A DNA stretch of 64,000 nucleotides from Euzebya tangerina (lineage in GTDB: Bacteria > Actinomycetota > Nitriliruptoria > Euzebyales > Euzebyaceae): positions 496,001 through 560,000 of the forward strand of contig NZ_PPDK01000002.1 in assembly GCF_003074135.1 (NCBI RefSeq). The letters run 5' to 3'. The translations under genes were made by a program, and so were the position numbers. This document shows, piece after piece, positions 50,534 through 59,900 of this stretch (positions are counted from its first letter, which is position 1; every line of letters begins with the position of its first letter). The notes below the pieces were generated by a model. That model made no database searches, was not told the origin of the DNA, and was given only the letters and a program-made list of their open reading frames with translations.

Positions 50534-53500
50534 TCAGCAGAGCAGCGACACCGACAACGACTGCGTCACGTCCGACGACTCACCCCCGGAGTCCGTTGCG
50601 GTCAGGGTCAGCTGATGGACCGTCCCGCAGCCGGAGACGTAGAGACGGACGTTCGACAGGGATGTGCCGGTCCCGAGTTGGCGGGTGGTCTCGGTGTCGT
50701 CGCCGTTCTCGTCGGCCGTCGTGGTCCACACGAGTGAGGCGCCGCTCAGGGACCCATCCTCAGGGTCGGAGGCGGTGCCAGCCAGATCGACCTCGGCGTA
50801 CCAGGGGCCCGGGTCGCCGGGGTTGGCCATGCAACAGGCGTCGATGCTGTCCGTGGTCGGCGCGGTGATCAGCGGGCTCGGGGGGACGTTGGCGGGGTCC
50901 GCCTCCACGGTGATCGTCACCGTCTCCTCGACGGTCTCGAGCCCGTCGTCGCCACGTGCTGTGATCGTGTGTGCACCGATTCCAAGATCAGCTGCCGGGA
51001 CGCTGTCGCTGCTGCCGGCTCCGATCGCCACACCCCCGGCCAGCCAGGTGATGGCGCTGTCCGGCAGCTCGAAGCCGGGCGACTCGTCCGGGTCGAAGGA
51101 TCGCAGGGTCAAGGGGATGGTCTGGCTCTCGAAGAAGGTCTGCCCGTCTGCGGGATTCTCGATCGTGAGCGTCGGCGCGGTGTTCGATCGGCTGATGCTG
51201 CGGGACTGATCGAAGGTGTAAGGCCCGGACGTGGCGACCAGTCGGATCTCGTTGGCTCCGACGTCGAGCAGATCGCGGTCCAGGTCGAACTCGGGGTCTC
51301 GTGAGACCAGGCCCCCGTTGAGGAACCACTGCACGTCCACCGGCCCGTCGACCTCGGTGACGGTTGCTCGGAGGCGGACGTCGCCGAAGGTGATCGTGGC
51401 GCCATCCTCCGGTGACGTCCAGTCGAGGAAGAACGGATCGGTCGAGGTTCCGAGCGCCTGCTGGACGGCTGCGTACGGCTGCACGATGGCACCGGCCCGG
51501 TTGGTTCCCGCCAGCGCCGTCGTCCGGAGGGTGTTGAGGACCCGACCCGCTCCGGCCGAGGGATTGGCGGCCTTGACCAACAGGAAGGCCCCAGCGACGT
51601 AGGGCGCGGAGAAGCTGGTGCCGCTCTTCTGCGTGACCCCGTCGGTGATGTCCGGACCGCCACGCGTCACCTGTGGACCGACGAACACGGTGAAGGGCGC
51701 CCAGAGGTCGACGTCCTCGCGACCGAACCACGAGCCGGGATCCCGGTCGGTGCTGTTCGGCGCCACCCCGCCGACGCAGACGACCCGATCGAGCTCACAC
51801 GGGATCACCCGCTGCTCCTCCCAGCAGACGATGAAGCAGTCCTCGCCGTCCACGTTGGCTGAATCTGGATTGCCCCCGTTCACGTTGCCTGCGCTGGCCG
51901 TGATGATGACCCCGGCCCGGGCCAGGTTCCGTGTGATCACATCCAGTGGGAAGGTCAGCGGTGAGAGGATCGCGGGGACCTTGGCCGAGAACGACATGTT
52001 GATGACGTCGGAGGTGAGCAGCCGCGGCGCGCCGCCGAGGACCGAGGCCAGGATGTCCCACAGGTCGCCGGCGAAGGAGACCATCTGGGCGCTTGCGACC
52101 GGCCCCGCCACGCCGGCGGTGCCGCGGCCGTTGCCGACCTGGCCGACGGCGGTGACGGTGACGTCGAATCCGTGGAACGGGCAGTCACCGCCGCCACAGG
52201 CGCCGGGGGCGTTGGGGATGTTGCTGAAGCCGGCGGACCCGGGAGGGATCTCCTCGTCCATCGGGAAACCGGCGTCCATCACGCCGAAGTCGAGCGACCG
52301 GGTGTCGGCGTTGCCGGTCAGGGCGAGGGCCCGCCAGGCGTCGGGGACACCGAAGTTGAGGCTCCCGTCCAGCCAGTCCCAGGTCTGCGGGTCGCGGCTG
52401 TAGGGCGTGAAGTCGCCGGTGCGGGCCTCGGCGAGGTCGCCGCTGACGACGTCGTCCCCACCGAACACGATGTTCGGTCCGGCGACCACGCCCTGCGCGG
52501 CCAACTGGGCGGCGACGGCCATCAGGTCCAGCCCGTCCTGGCTCGAGGCCATCAGCGAGCCTCGGGCGTACGGGTCCAGAGCGAAGAGGCCGTCAGCGAG
52601 GGCGGGTGGGTCCGCGGCGGCCGTGTCGACGCGGATCAGCTGGGCGGTGCCGCCCGAGTCACCGGTCAGCTCGTCGGTCGAGGCGCTCTCGGCCATGGTT
52701 CCCGCCGCCGCATCCATGGCCATCGCGAGGTCGTCGGCATCACCTATCACGACCAGCTCGTCGGCGACGAACTCCATCCGGCCGCCGAGGCCATCGTCGA
52801 TGACCGCGACCGGTCGCTCGTTGCCCTCCGCATCGGTGATCGTGGCCCGACTGGGGGTGATGGAGGGGTCGACGCCGATGTCGATGGGGCCGATCGTGCC
52901 GGCGGCCTCGACGCCGAGCAGCACCTCCGCCTGACTGCACGCATCCGGGTGCGCAGAGCAGATGACCCGGGCCGGCGGGCTGCCACCCTCGAGGAAGGTG
53001 GCGGTGGCCGGCGGCACGGTCGTCCCCGAGGTGAACACCATCGGAGCATCGTCCGCGGCCGCCAGCGCCGCTGCGGAGAAGCCGGCGCTCCACGCATCCG
53101 GCACCTGCCCGTCGGCGATGATCAGGGTCGCTCCGGCGTTCGGCTCCGTGAGGCCCCGGGCCTGGTTGATCGCGATCGCCGTGTCGAACCGGGACGGGCC
53201 GCTGACGCGCTCGACCGTGCCAACCAGGGCCGCCACCTCGTCCTCGACGCTCTGGCTGATCGCCGCCGTGCCACCGACGATCGTGATCCGGTCGTACCCG
53301 GCGGCCTGGATGTGGTCCCGGGTCGACCCCGTCAGGACATCGGTCTGGGTCAGCAGGACCGGTTGGCCCGTCTGGGCCGCCAGCGCGCCCGCGGGGAGGG
53401 AGTCGGCGAAGGCCTGCGTGTCGTCGGCCGAACCGGCAGCAGGAAAAGCCCGAGCGAGGATGGCGCTGGACGAACTGACGGACTCGGCGATCTCGACCGC

Positions 53501-53953
53501 TGTCTCGATCCGTGAGGGGCCGAACAGACGGTCGACGGTGTAGCCGATCGCCTCCAGGTGGTCCACGACCTCCGCGGCGATGGCTTGGTCGCCACCGAGG
53601 ATCGTCACCCGCGTCGGGCTGAGCCGTTCCAGCTCGGTGACGACCGCATCGGACAGGAACCCCTTGTCGGTCAGCAGCAGCGGCGAGCCGTCGCCGAGGA
53701 CGCCGCCGGCCAGCGAGTCGGCGAACAGGTCACGCCGGCCGAGCAGCACGCGGTCGACGGCCTCGCCGCTGGGGAACCCCAGGCCGGAGATGTCGACGGC
53801 GACATCAACGGTGTCGGCCAGCTGAACCCGGACCAGGTCGGGCTCCTGTGCGGTGGTCGGCACGGCCACGAGCAGTGAGAGCACGAGCCCGAGTGCCACC
53901 CCCAGGGCCAGGCCGTACCTGCTCGGACCGGTTCTCGGTCGGCTGTTCTGCAT
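50534..53953 (-). CDS. Secreted S8 (subtilisin-like) peptidase with N-terminal CWB2 repeats
   Basis: The 1139-residue protein has a signal peptide (core LALGVALGLVLSLLVAV). Three CWB2 repeats at residues ~45-330 follow (RVTILGGDQAIAAEVV; ITIVGGTAAISQSV), here before the enzyme. The S8 domain (about 530-830) has Asp in DFGVMDAGF, His in CPFHGFDVTV and Ser in KSGTSFSAPYVAG, so the triad is present although DTG is replaced by DAG. The last ~300 residues are Ig/PKD-like beta domains (LDWTSPEDGATITFGDV; LTIENPADGQTFFE; LITAPTTDS). It lies between two SARP genes. Its promoter carries SARP-type direct repeats at 53988-54021. The start has a GAGGGGAG ribosome-binding site. Confidence 0.9.
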   Translation of the reverse strand: MQNSRPRTGPSRYGLALGVALGLVLSLLVAVPTTAQEPDLVRVQLADTVDVAVDISGLGFPSGEAVDRVLLGRRDLFADSLAGGVLGDGSPLLLTDKGFLSDAVVTELERLSPTRVTILGGDQAIAAEVVDHLEAIGYTVDRLFGPSRIETAVEIAESVSSSSAILARAFPAAGSADDTQAFADSLPAGALAAQTGQPVLLTQTDVLTGSTRDHIQAAGYDRITIVGGTAAISQSVEDEVAALVGTVERVSGPSRFDTAIAINQARGLTEPNAGATLIIADGQVPDAWSAGFSAAALAAADDAPMVFTSGTTVPPATATFLEGGSPPARVICSAHPDACSQAEVLLGVEAAGTIGPIDIGVDPSITPSRATITDAEGNERPVAVIDDGLGGRMEFVADELVVIGDADDLAMAMDAAAGTMAESASTDELTGDSGGTAQLIRVDTAAADPPALADGLFALDPYARGSLMASSQDGLDLMAVAAQLAAQGVVAGPNIVFGGDDVVSGDLAEARTGDFTPYSRDPQTWDWLDGSLNFGVPDAWRALALTGNADTRSLDFGVMDAGFPMDEEIPPGSAGFSNIPNAPGACGGGDCPFHGFDVTVTAVGQVGNGRGTAGVAGPVASAQMVSFAGDLWDILASVLGGAPRLLTSDVINMSFSAKVPAILSPLTFPLDVITRNLARAGVIITASAGNVNGGNPDSANVDGEDCFIVCWEEQRVIPCELDRVVCVGGVAPNSTDRDPGSWFGREDVDLWAPFTVFVGPQVTRGGPDITDGVTQKSGTSFSAPYVAGAFLLVKAANPSAGAGRVLNTLRTTALAGTNRAGAIVQPYAAVQQALGTSTDPFFLDWTSPEDGATITFGDVRLRATVTEVDGPVDVQWFLNGGLVSRDPEFDLDRDLLDVGANEIRLVATSGPYTFDQSRSISRSNTAPTLTIENPADGQTFFESQTIPLTLRSFDPDESPGFELPDSAITWLAGGVAIGAGSSDSVPAADLGIGAHTITARGDDGLETVEETVTITVEADPANVPPSPLITAPTTDSIDACCMANPGDPGPWYAEVDLAGTASDPEDGSLSGASLVWTTTADENGDDTETTRQLGTGTSLSNVRLYVSGCGTVHQLTLTATDSGGESSDVTQSLSVSLLC

Positions 53954-53987
53954 GACGTGCTCCCCTCAGAGTCAGGACGTTGGCGCG

Positions 53988-54021
53988 ACGCTAGAGGCCA
54001 GCGGTCGAGAAACGGTCGAGA
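53988..54021 (-). promoter_or_regulatory. SARP-type operator and -10 box of the subtilisin-CWB2 gene
   Basis: On the - strand two copies of TCTCGACCG begin 11 bases apart (54013-54021 and 54002-54010). Then come 8 bases and TAGCGT (53988-53993) as -10. A third, weaker CTCGACAG copy lies upstream (54026-54033). Two direct repeats at an 11-base step, ending 8 bases before -10, is the known layout of SARP binding sites. The same arrangement occurs at 60643-60675. Confidence 0.65.
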
Positions 54022-54052
54022 GAAACTGTCGAGCCGCCCGGCCACCATCCTC

Positions 54053-54058
54053 TACGGT
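54053..54058 (+). promoter_or_regulatory. Candidate -10 box of the second SARP gene
   Basis: TACGGT within ATCCTCTACGGT, a close copy of the sequence before the first SARP gene. Transcription would begin near 54065, where the reading frame has ATC rather than a normal start codon. Confidence 0.35.
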
Positions 54059-54085
54059 CGACAGATCGCTACCCATGATGCGTTC

Positions 54086-56866
54086 TTGGTCGATGTGATC
54101 GGGCCGACGACCGTCACATCAGGGGGTGAGGTCGTGCCGTTGGCCCCACGTGAACGGGCGATCGTCGCCTGTCTGGCCGCCTCCCACCCGGTCGGAGCGA
54201 GGACGACCGAGCTGATTGCTGCGGTCTGGGATGCCGCGCCGCCGGCGACCGCTCGCAAGACCCTGCAGAACTACATCCGAACGGTTCGGGCCAAGACCGT
54301 CGCGGGCTTCGTCGAGACGATATCCGAGGGCTATCGGCTCGGACCGGTCGCGACCGTCGCCACAGCTCAGCCGAGCGGACGGGTAGAGGATCGGCCGGAC
54401 GCGTCGCGCGTCGATGAGATCGTCGCCCGGTGGCCACCCGGGGTGCCGTTCGCCGATCTCCCGCACCGGGGGGAGTTCGATGCGGCGCGGACCCGGGTCC
54501 GGACCCGTCGGAACCAGGTGCTGTGCGACTGCGCGGCGGCGTACCTCCGCGTCGACCGACCAGCGGATGCCGTTGCCCTGGCACGCCGCGTGCTGGAGGA
54601 GGATCCATACCTGGAGGCGGCGTGGCTGGCTGTGGTGTCCGGACTGCATGCGCTGGGGCGCCGAGCTGAGGCGACCACGAGCTTCCTGGAGGCGCACCGT
54701 CGCCTGGCGGACATCGGACTTGATCCGGGCGAAGAGCTCCGCCGGGCTCACCTCGCTGCGCTGGACCCCGCGGCCCTGTTCCGGACCTCGTACGGTCCGA
54801 CCGATCGCACTGGTGACCTCGTCGGCCGGCAGGCGGACATGGCCAGGCTCGAGCGGCTCCTGGCCACCCATCAGCTGGTCACCATCGTCGGTCCCGGTGG
54901 TGTCGGCAAGACCCGCCTCGCGCAAGCCGTGATGCAGCAGCATCCGTCGGCTGCCGCGGTCTGGGTCGACCTGGCCGCTGCGCGGCGTTCCGATGATCTC
55001 CACGTGGCGCTGGCACGGGTCCTGGGAGCGAATCCGGCGCCGGGCCAGGCCCTTGGCCCGGAGGTCTGTCGTCTGCTGGCGACCGCGGCGGGTCTGGTCC
55101 TGCTCGACTCCGCCGATCTGGTCCGCGAAGACCTCGCCAGACTGCTGAACGCGGTGACGCTGCCGGACACCGCTCGGATCCTCGTGACCAGTCGCCGCCG
55201 ACTCGGGATCCCTGGCGAGGCAGTCCACCGGCTTGATCCGCTGCGGACGACGAGAGGTGAGGGGGAGGAGCATTCGGAGGCCGCGCTGCTACTGCGATCG
55301 CGACTGCGAGCCCAGCGGCACGCTGAGGAGGACGGCGATGCCCTGGCCGCCATCGCCCGACGAGTGGAGGGGCTGCCCTTGGCGCTCGAGTTGGCGGCTG
55401 CGCGCCTCGCTGTTGTCCCCGCTGCCGCCGTTCTCACCGAACTCGGAGACCGACTGGCCTTTGCCGATCGCAGCGGGGTCCGTCCCGAGCGGCACCACAC
55501 GATGGGGCAGACCATCCGGTGGACCGTGGACCGGCTGGACATGCCGCAACGTCGCGCGATGCGGGTGTTGGCGACTCTGCCGGGCGGCGCGCGACCGGAC
55601 CTGCTGGACCACCTGGGTCTGTTCGATGAGGTGGTGGAGCTTGCCGAGGCCAGCGTGGCCTATCTGGACGTCGACGCGGGCCGCTACCGCATGTTGGACA
55701 CGGTCCGGGAGTTGGCGCTCAGTGACGTGGTGCCCGAGCTGACCGAGGACCTGACCCGGCAGGTGCTGACCTACCACGTCGATCTGGCCCGAGGCCTCGA
55801 CGCTCGGATGCGGACGTCAGACGAACCGCGGGCCGCCCAGCGCATGGAGCAGGAGATCACGAACCTGCACGCCGTCCACGTTGAGCTGGGTCGCAGGGGA
55901 CGGTCGGATCAGCAGGTGTGGCTGGCGGCGCAGACGATGTGCTTCGTGGGATGGCGGTCTCGTCCGGATGTGTCGGCGTGGGCGCATGAGGCCATCACCG
56001 GCTCGCCGCACAGGGGCCTACCGGGCTTCTGTCGGGCCACGGGGGTCGCGGGCTGGGGCCCCTTCGTCTCCGGGGGCACCTCCACGGTGATCTCGATGGT
56101 CGATCAGGCGTTGGCGGCGTGCCCGCCAGCCCATCAGTGGGAGGCGGCTGAGTTGGCCACGTTGGCGGCCCACGCGCTGGCCGCCGAAGGGCACCTGGAG
56201 AACGCGCTCGGTCGCTTGGAGGCCAATGCGGCGCGGGTCCTCGCCACGGGCAACACCTACGCGGGGGCCATGAACCAGGGCGCCATGGCCATGTACGGGG
56301 CCATGGCCGCCCGCCCTCGCGAGTGGCTGATGGCAACGGCGTCTGAAGCCCGTGAGCTGGCCGCTGGCACCGGCGTGCCGTCCCTGTTGGGGTGGACGTG
56401 GTATGCCACGGGACTTGCGCACATGACGCTGGGCGAGATCGACGTGGCGCGCGAGGCCCTGGCTGAGGCGCTGACTTACGGCGAGCAGAGTGGGGCCGCC
56501 ACGATCGAGGCCGTCGCTCGTGCCACCTGGACCGGTCTTGCCCAGGGCCTCGACCACGAGGAGAAGCTGCGCGCCCTCGTCCAGGCCCTGAGGAGGACAC
56601 GAGAGGCCGGCCATGACATCCAGGCCATTGCCTCCCTGCCGTGGCTGTTCGAGCCGTTGTCCGCCTTGGGCAAGCACGAGGCGGTGCTGCTCGGCGAGCG
56701 GTTGGTGCAGCGGTACGGACGTGGGGGCCAGCTCCCGCAGGCGCCCGGTTATCGAGCCGCGGTCGACGTTGCGAAGGCCTCGCTCGGCCCCCGCGCGGCG
56801 GTCCTGTTGGCCCGGACGATCAGGTCACTACCCGATGCACTGGATGCGTGGCAGGACGAGCTATGA
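54086..56866 (+). CDS. AfsR-like SARP transcriptional regulator with ATPase domain (second copy)
   Basis: This is a paralogue of the regulator at 47590. It has a winged helix (VDVIGPTTVTSGGEVVPLAP; AAPPATARKTLQNYIRTVRA), BTAD domain (TTSFLEAHRRLADIGLDPGE), NB-ARC ATPase with Walker A GPGGVGKTRLAQAVM, LVLLDSADL and GLPLALELAAARL, and a TPR-like C-terminal half (WEAAELATLAAHALAAEGHL). The start is uncertain. TTG 54086 or GTG 54095 fit the homology; ATG 53957 is in frame but lies 4 bases from the divergent gene and upstream of the likely promoter. About 926 residues. It is divergent from the subtilisin-CWB2 gene with a shared control region, and upstream of the 14-repeat CWB2 gene on the other strand. 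Confidence 0.88.
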   Translation: MVDVIGPTTVTSGGEVVPLAPRERAIVACLAASHPVGARTTELIAAVWDAAPPATARKTLQNYIRTVRAKTVAGFVETISEGYRLGPVATVATAQPSGRVEDRPDASRVDEIVARWPPGVPFADLPHRGEFDAARTRVRTRRNQVLCDCAAAYLRVDRPADAVALARRVLEEDPYLEAAWLAVVSGLHALGRRAEATTSFLEAHRRLADIGLDPGEELRRAHLAALDPAALFRTSYGPTDRTGDLVGRQADMARLERLLATHQLVTIVGPGGVGKTRLAQAVMQQHPSAAAVWVDLAAARRSDDLHVALARVLGANPAPGQALGPEVCRLLATAAGLVLLDSADLVREDLARLLNAVTLPDTARILVTSRRRLGIPGEAVHRLDPLRTTRGEGEEHSEAALLLRSRLRAQRHAEEDGDALAAIARRVEGLPLALELAAARLAVVPAAAVLTELGDRLAFADRSGVRPERHHTMGQTIRWTVDRLDMPQRRAMRVLATLPGGARPDLLDHLGLFDEVVELAEASVAYLDVDAGRYRMLDTVRELALSDVVPELTEDLTRQVLTYHVDLARGLDARMRTSDEPRAAQRMEQEITNLHAVHVELGRRGRSDQQVWLAAQTMCFVGWRSRPDVSAWAHEAITGSPHRGLPGFCRATGVAGWGPFVSGGTSTVISMVDQALAACPPAHQWEAAELATLAAHALAAEGHLENALGRLEANAARVLATGNTYAGAMNQGAMAMYGAMAARPREWLMATASEARELAAGTGVPSLLGWTWYATGLAHMTLGEIDVAREALAEALTYGEQSGAATIEAVARATWTGLAQGLDHEEKLRALVQALRRTREAGHDIQAIASLPWLFEPLSALGKHEAVLLGERLVQRYGRGGQLPQAPGYRAAVDVAKASLGPRAAVLLARTIRSLPDALDAWQDEL

Positions 56867-56897
56867 CCTCCGATGCCCATGGGGTTCGGAGTCAGGA

Positions 56898-56960
56898 CAC
56901 CGGCACTCGCCGTCTACGACAGTTGAGCAAGCCGCATGAGGGGGACGGCGAGTGCCGGTG
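56898..56960. terminator. Long inverted repeat between convergent genes
   Basis: A perfect 17-bp inverted repeat (56898-56914 with 56944-56960) surrounds a 29-base centre. It lies between the ends of the second SARP gene and the 14-repeat CWB2 gene and probably ends transcription from both. The G-run (56959-56967) beside it is notable. Confidence 0.65.
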
Positions 56961-56976
56961 GGGGGGGGTCACCTGA

Positions 56977-59900
56977 TCACGGCGTGGTCGGGCAGTCCGT
57001 CGCCAGCGCGTCTCGGACGGCCTGGCCTACGACCGATGTGTCGCCGATGATGCGCACGGTCGCCCGGTCGGGGCCGGCACAGAGCGCCTGGTCGGTCTCG
57101 ATCGGAAGTCGGCCGTCGGCTGCGAGCAGCAGTGGCGCGTCGTCGATGGCGGAGAGGCTCGCCCCGGCCAGGGCGTAGGCCCAGCCGTCGACGTGCTCGC
57201 CGTTCGTGATCTGGAACGTGGTTCCTTGGCTGTCGGTGCGCAGTTGCGTGGCGATCAGCACCGCGGTCTCGAACCGGTTGGAACCGCCGACCCGCTGGTG
57301 CGGACCGATCGCCTGAGCCGCCGCGTCAGACACCGCGGCCGTGCCACCGAGGATGACCCGTGACGGATCGGGGTGGTCGGCCAGCCACTGCCCCGTGGCC
57401 GGGTGCAGGCTCGCCGTTGGTGTCAGCAGGATGGGCGCGTGGATGTTCGCCGCCCAGCCGCCCGCGCTGACGCTGTCCGCCCACGCCGCGGTGGGGTTGT
57501 CGGGCGGGCTGTCCGCCCGGGCGATGCCAACCTCCGGGGTGTCCCCGAAGAGGGTGCGAGCGTGATCGGCGATGGCAACGGCCGTCTCAACCCGTGACGG
57601 GCCCTCCAGCCGCACGATGTCGTAGCCGGCGGCGATCAGGGCCTGCTCGACGGCGGGTGCGAGCGCGTTGATGCCGCCCAGCAGGATCACCGTGCCCTGG
57701 CCCCCGAGAAGCCGGTTGATCTCGGCTTCTGTCCGCGGGTCCAATGCCGCCTGGTCCGTGAACAGCAGTGGCGCCTGCGAGGTCAGGACCGAGCCTGTCA
57801 GCGCGTCCGCGAACACCAGCGTGCGAGCCAGGACCACGTGCGTCGGTGGCACCTGCGGGTTGTCCGGGAAGCGCTCCTGGGACAGCGCGATCGCGGTCTC
57901 GATGACGTTATCGGGGTCGGGCTGGTCGTCGGGGTCCCCAGGGTTCGGGTCGCCGGGTCCGTCGGGGTCGGGCTGGACGGTCAGCGTTGTGCTCGCGGTC
58001 GTGTGATTGACCTCGTCATCGACCACGCGGAGGGCGATGGTCCGGTCGCCTGGCTCGAAGCCCGTCGTGTCCACCTCCGGCGCGGCACCTGTCGCATCAT
58101 CGAAGTCGCCGTCACCGTCCAGGTCCCACTGGTACGTCACGGCCCCGCCGTCGGGGTCGCCGCCCGATCCGGCCAGGGTCACGGCATCCCCGGCGATGGT
58201 CGAGTAGGGGCCACCGGCGTCCGCGGTCGGGAGCTGATTGGGACGGCAGCCGGCGTCGTTGCAGTGCAGGACCTTGAGGTCGCCGTTCGATTCGTCGTGG
58301 TAGCTGACAACGGGGTGGCCGGCGCTGTTCAGCGCAAGCGACGGTTGTATGCCGACCGCTCCCTGGTCGTCGATGGTTGTTGGTGACTCGTCGTCGCCGG
58401 CGCAGTTCGGGTCGTTGCAGTGCAAGAGGCGCAGGCTCGGCGGTGTCGTGCTGGACGGGCGGGCGGTGTAGGCCAGTACCGGGTTCCCGTCGGGTGCAAT
58501 CGCCAAGTCGGCGTCGAAGGTGACGCCGCTGGTGTCGGGGAAGGTCAGCGACTCGTCACCGCCGGCGCAGTTCGGGTCATTGCAGTGGAGGACCCCGACG
58601 GCTGTGGAGCTGATGAAGCTCTCGAACGCCACAACTGGGTTGCCGTCGGCGTCGAGCACGATGGCCCTGGGGGAGCCGAGTGAGGCGTTGGGGTCACCGA
58701 TCTCCTCGATGGACTCGTCGTCGCCCTGGCAGAGGGGATCGTTGCAGTGGGCGAGGAGGAGGTCGAAGTCGCTGGTCCCCGCGTTCAGGCGGTCGTAGGC
58801 GACAACTGGGTTGCCTGCGTCGTCGAGGGTGAGCGCGGTCGGTCGGGCGTTCCCCAAGCCGTCGTCCAGGTTCGAGAAGAGCTCGTCCCGGCCGGCGCAG
58901 GCGGCGTCGTTGCAGAACACCGTGTTCACCCGACCTTGGAAGTTGGCGAAACTGACGACCGGGTTCTCATCGCCGTTGAGTACGACGGACGCGCCCTGGA
59001 AGGGCCCAGTGCCTCCCGGCGGGGGTGAATCGGCCAGCAGGTTCACCGAGACGTCCGTCGGCTGTGCGCAGTCCTGATCGGTGCAGTGGGCCAGAGCCAG
59101 GTCACCACCCAGGCGGAAGGCCACCGAGGGGTTGTCGCTCGTCCCCAGGGCCAGAGATGTTCCCTGGCTGACGACCGAGCCGTCTTCGAGGACCGAGACC
59201 ATCTCGTCCCCGCCGCCGCAGATGGGCTCGTTGCAGACCACGATCTCGAGGTCCCCATTCGACCCGTCGATGAAGCTGGCAACCGGGTTGTCGGCGGCGT
59301 TCAGCTGCAACGAGGAGTGCAGGCCGACCGTGCCGGTGCCGACGGGTGTCCTGATCGCCTCGTCCTCCCCACACGACGGGGAGTCGCAGTGGACCAGCTT
59401 CAGGTCGTTCGATCCGGCGACGAACTCGGCGATGACCGGGTTGCCGACGGCGTCGAGGGCGATGGAGGTGTGCTGCCCGACATCCCCTGCCCAGTCGGGG
59501 CTGCGGTTGGACTCGTCCTGTCCGGCGCACGACGGGTCGTTGCAGTGGACCACCCGCAGATCGGCATTGGTGATGTCGTAGTGACTGATGACGGGATGGC
59601 CGAGCACGTCGAGGGTCATGTCGATGAAGGCACCAACGCCGACGGCGCCATTGGGCACCGAGATGATCTCGTCGCCGTCGCTGCAGTCGGGGTCGTTGCA
59701 GTGCAGGACCTGCAGCCGCGGGATGACACCGCCCGGGAACCGGGCATCCCGGTAGGCGATGATCGGGTTGCCGGCGTCGTCCAGTTCCAGCGCGCTGCGG
59801 TGACCTGGCGCGTCGGTGGTGGTGACCCGGACGCCGGCGTCCTCACCTGCGCAGGCAGGGTCGTCGCAGTGGACCAGCCGCACCGCGGCGGTCAACGGCT

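Noticed and set aside
52172-53515. 447-codon + strand open frame opposite the subtilisin-CWB2 gene
   Set aside because: Same type of GC-driven shadow; no domain pattern and no plausible start context.
53957-54085. ATG 53957 as the start of the second SARP gene
   Set aside because: It would lie 4 bases from the divergent gene start and cover both promoters; the added residues do not match the paralogue.
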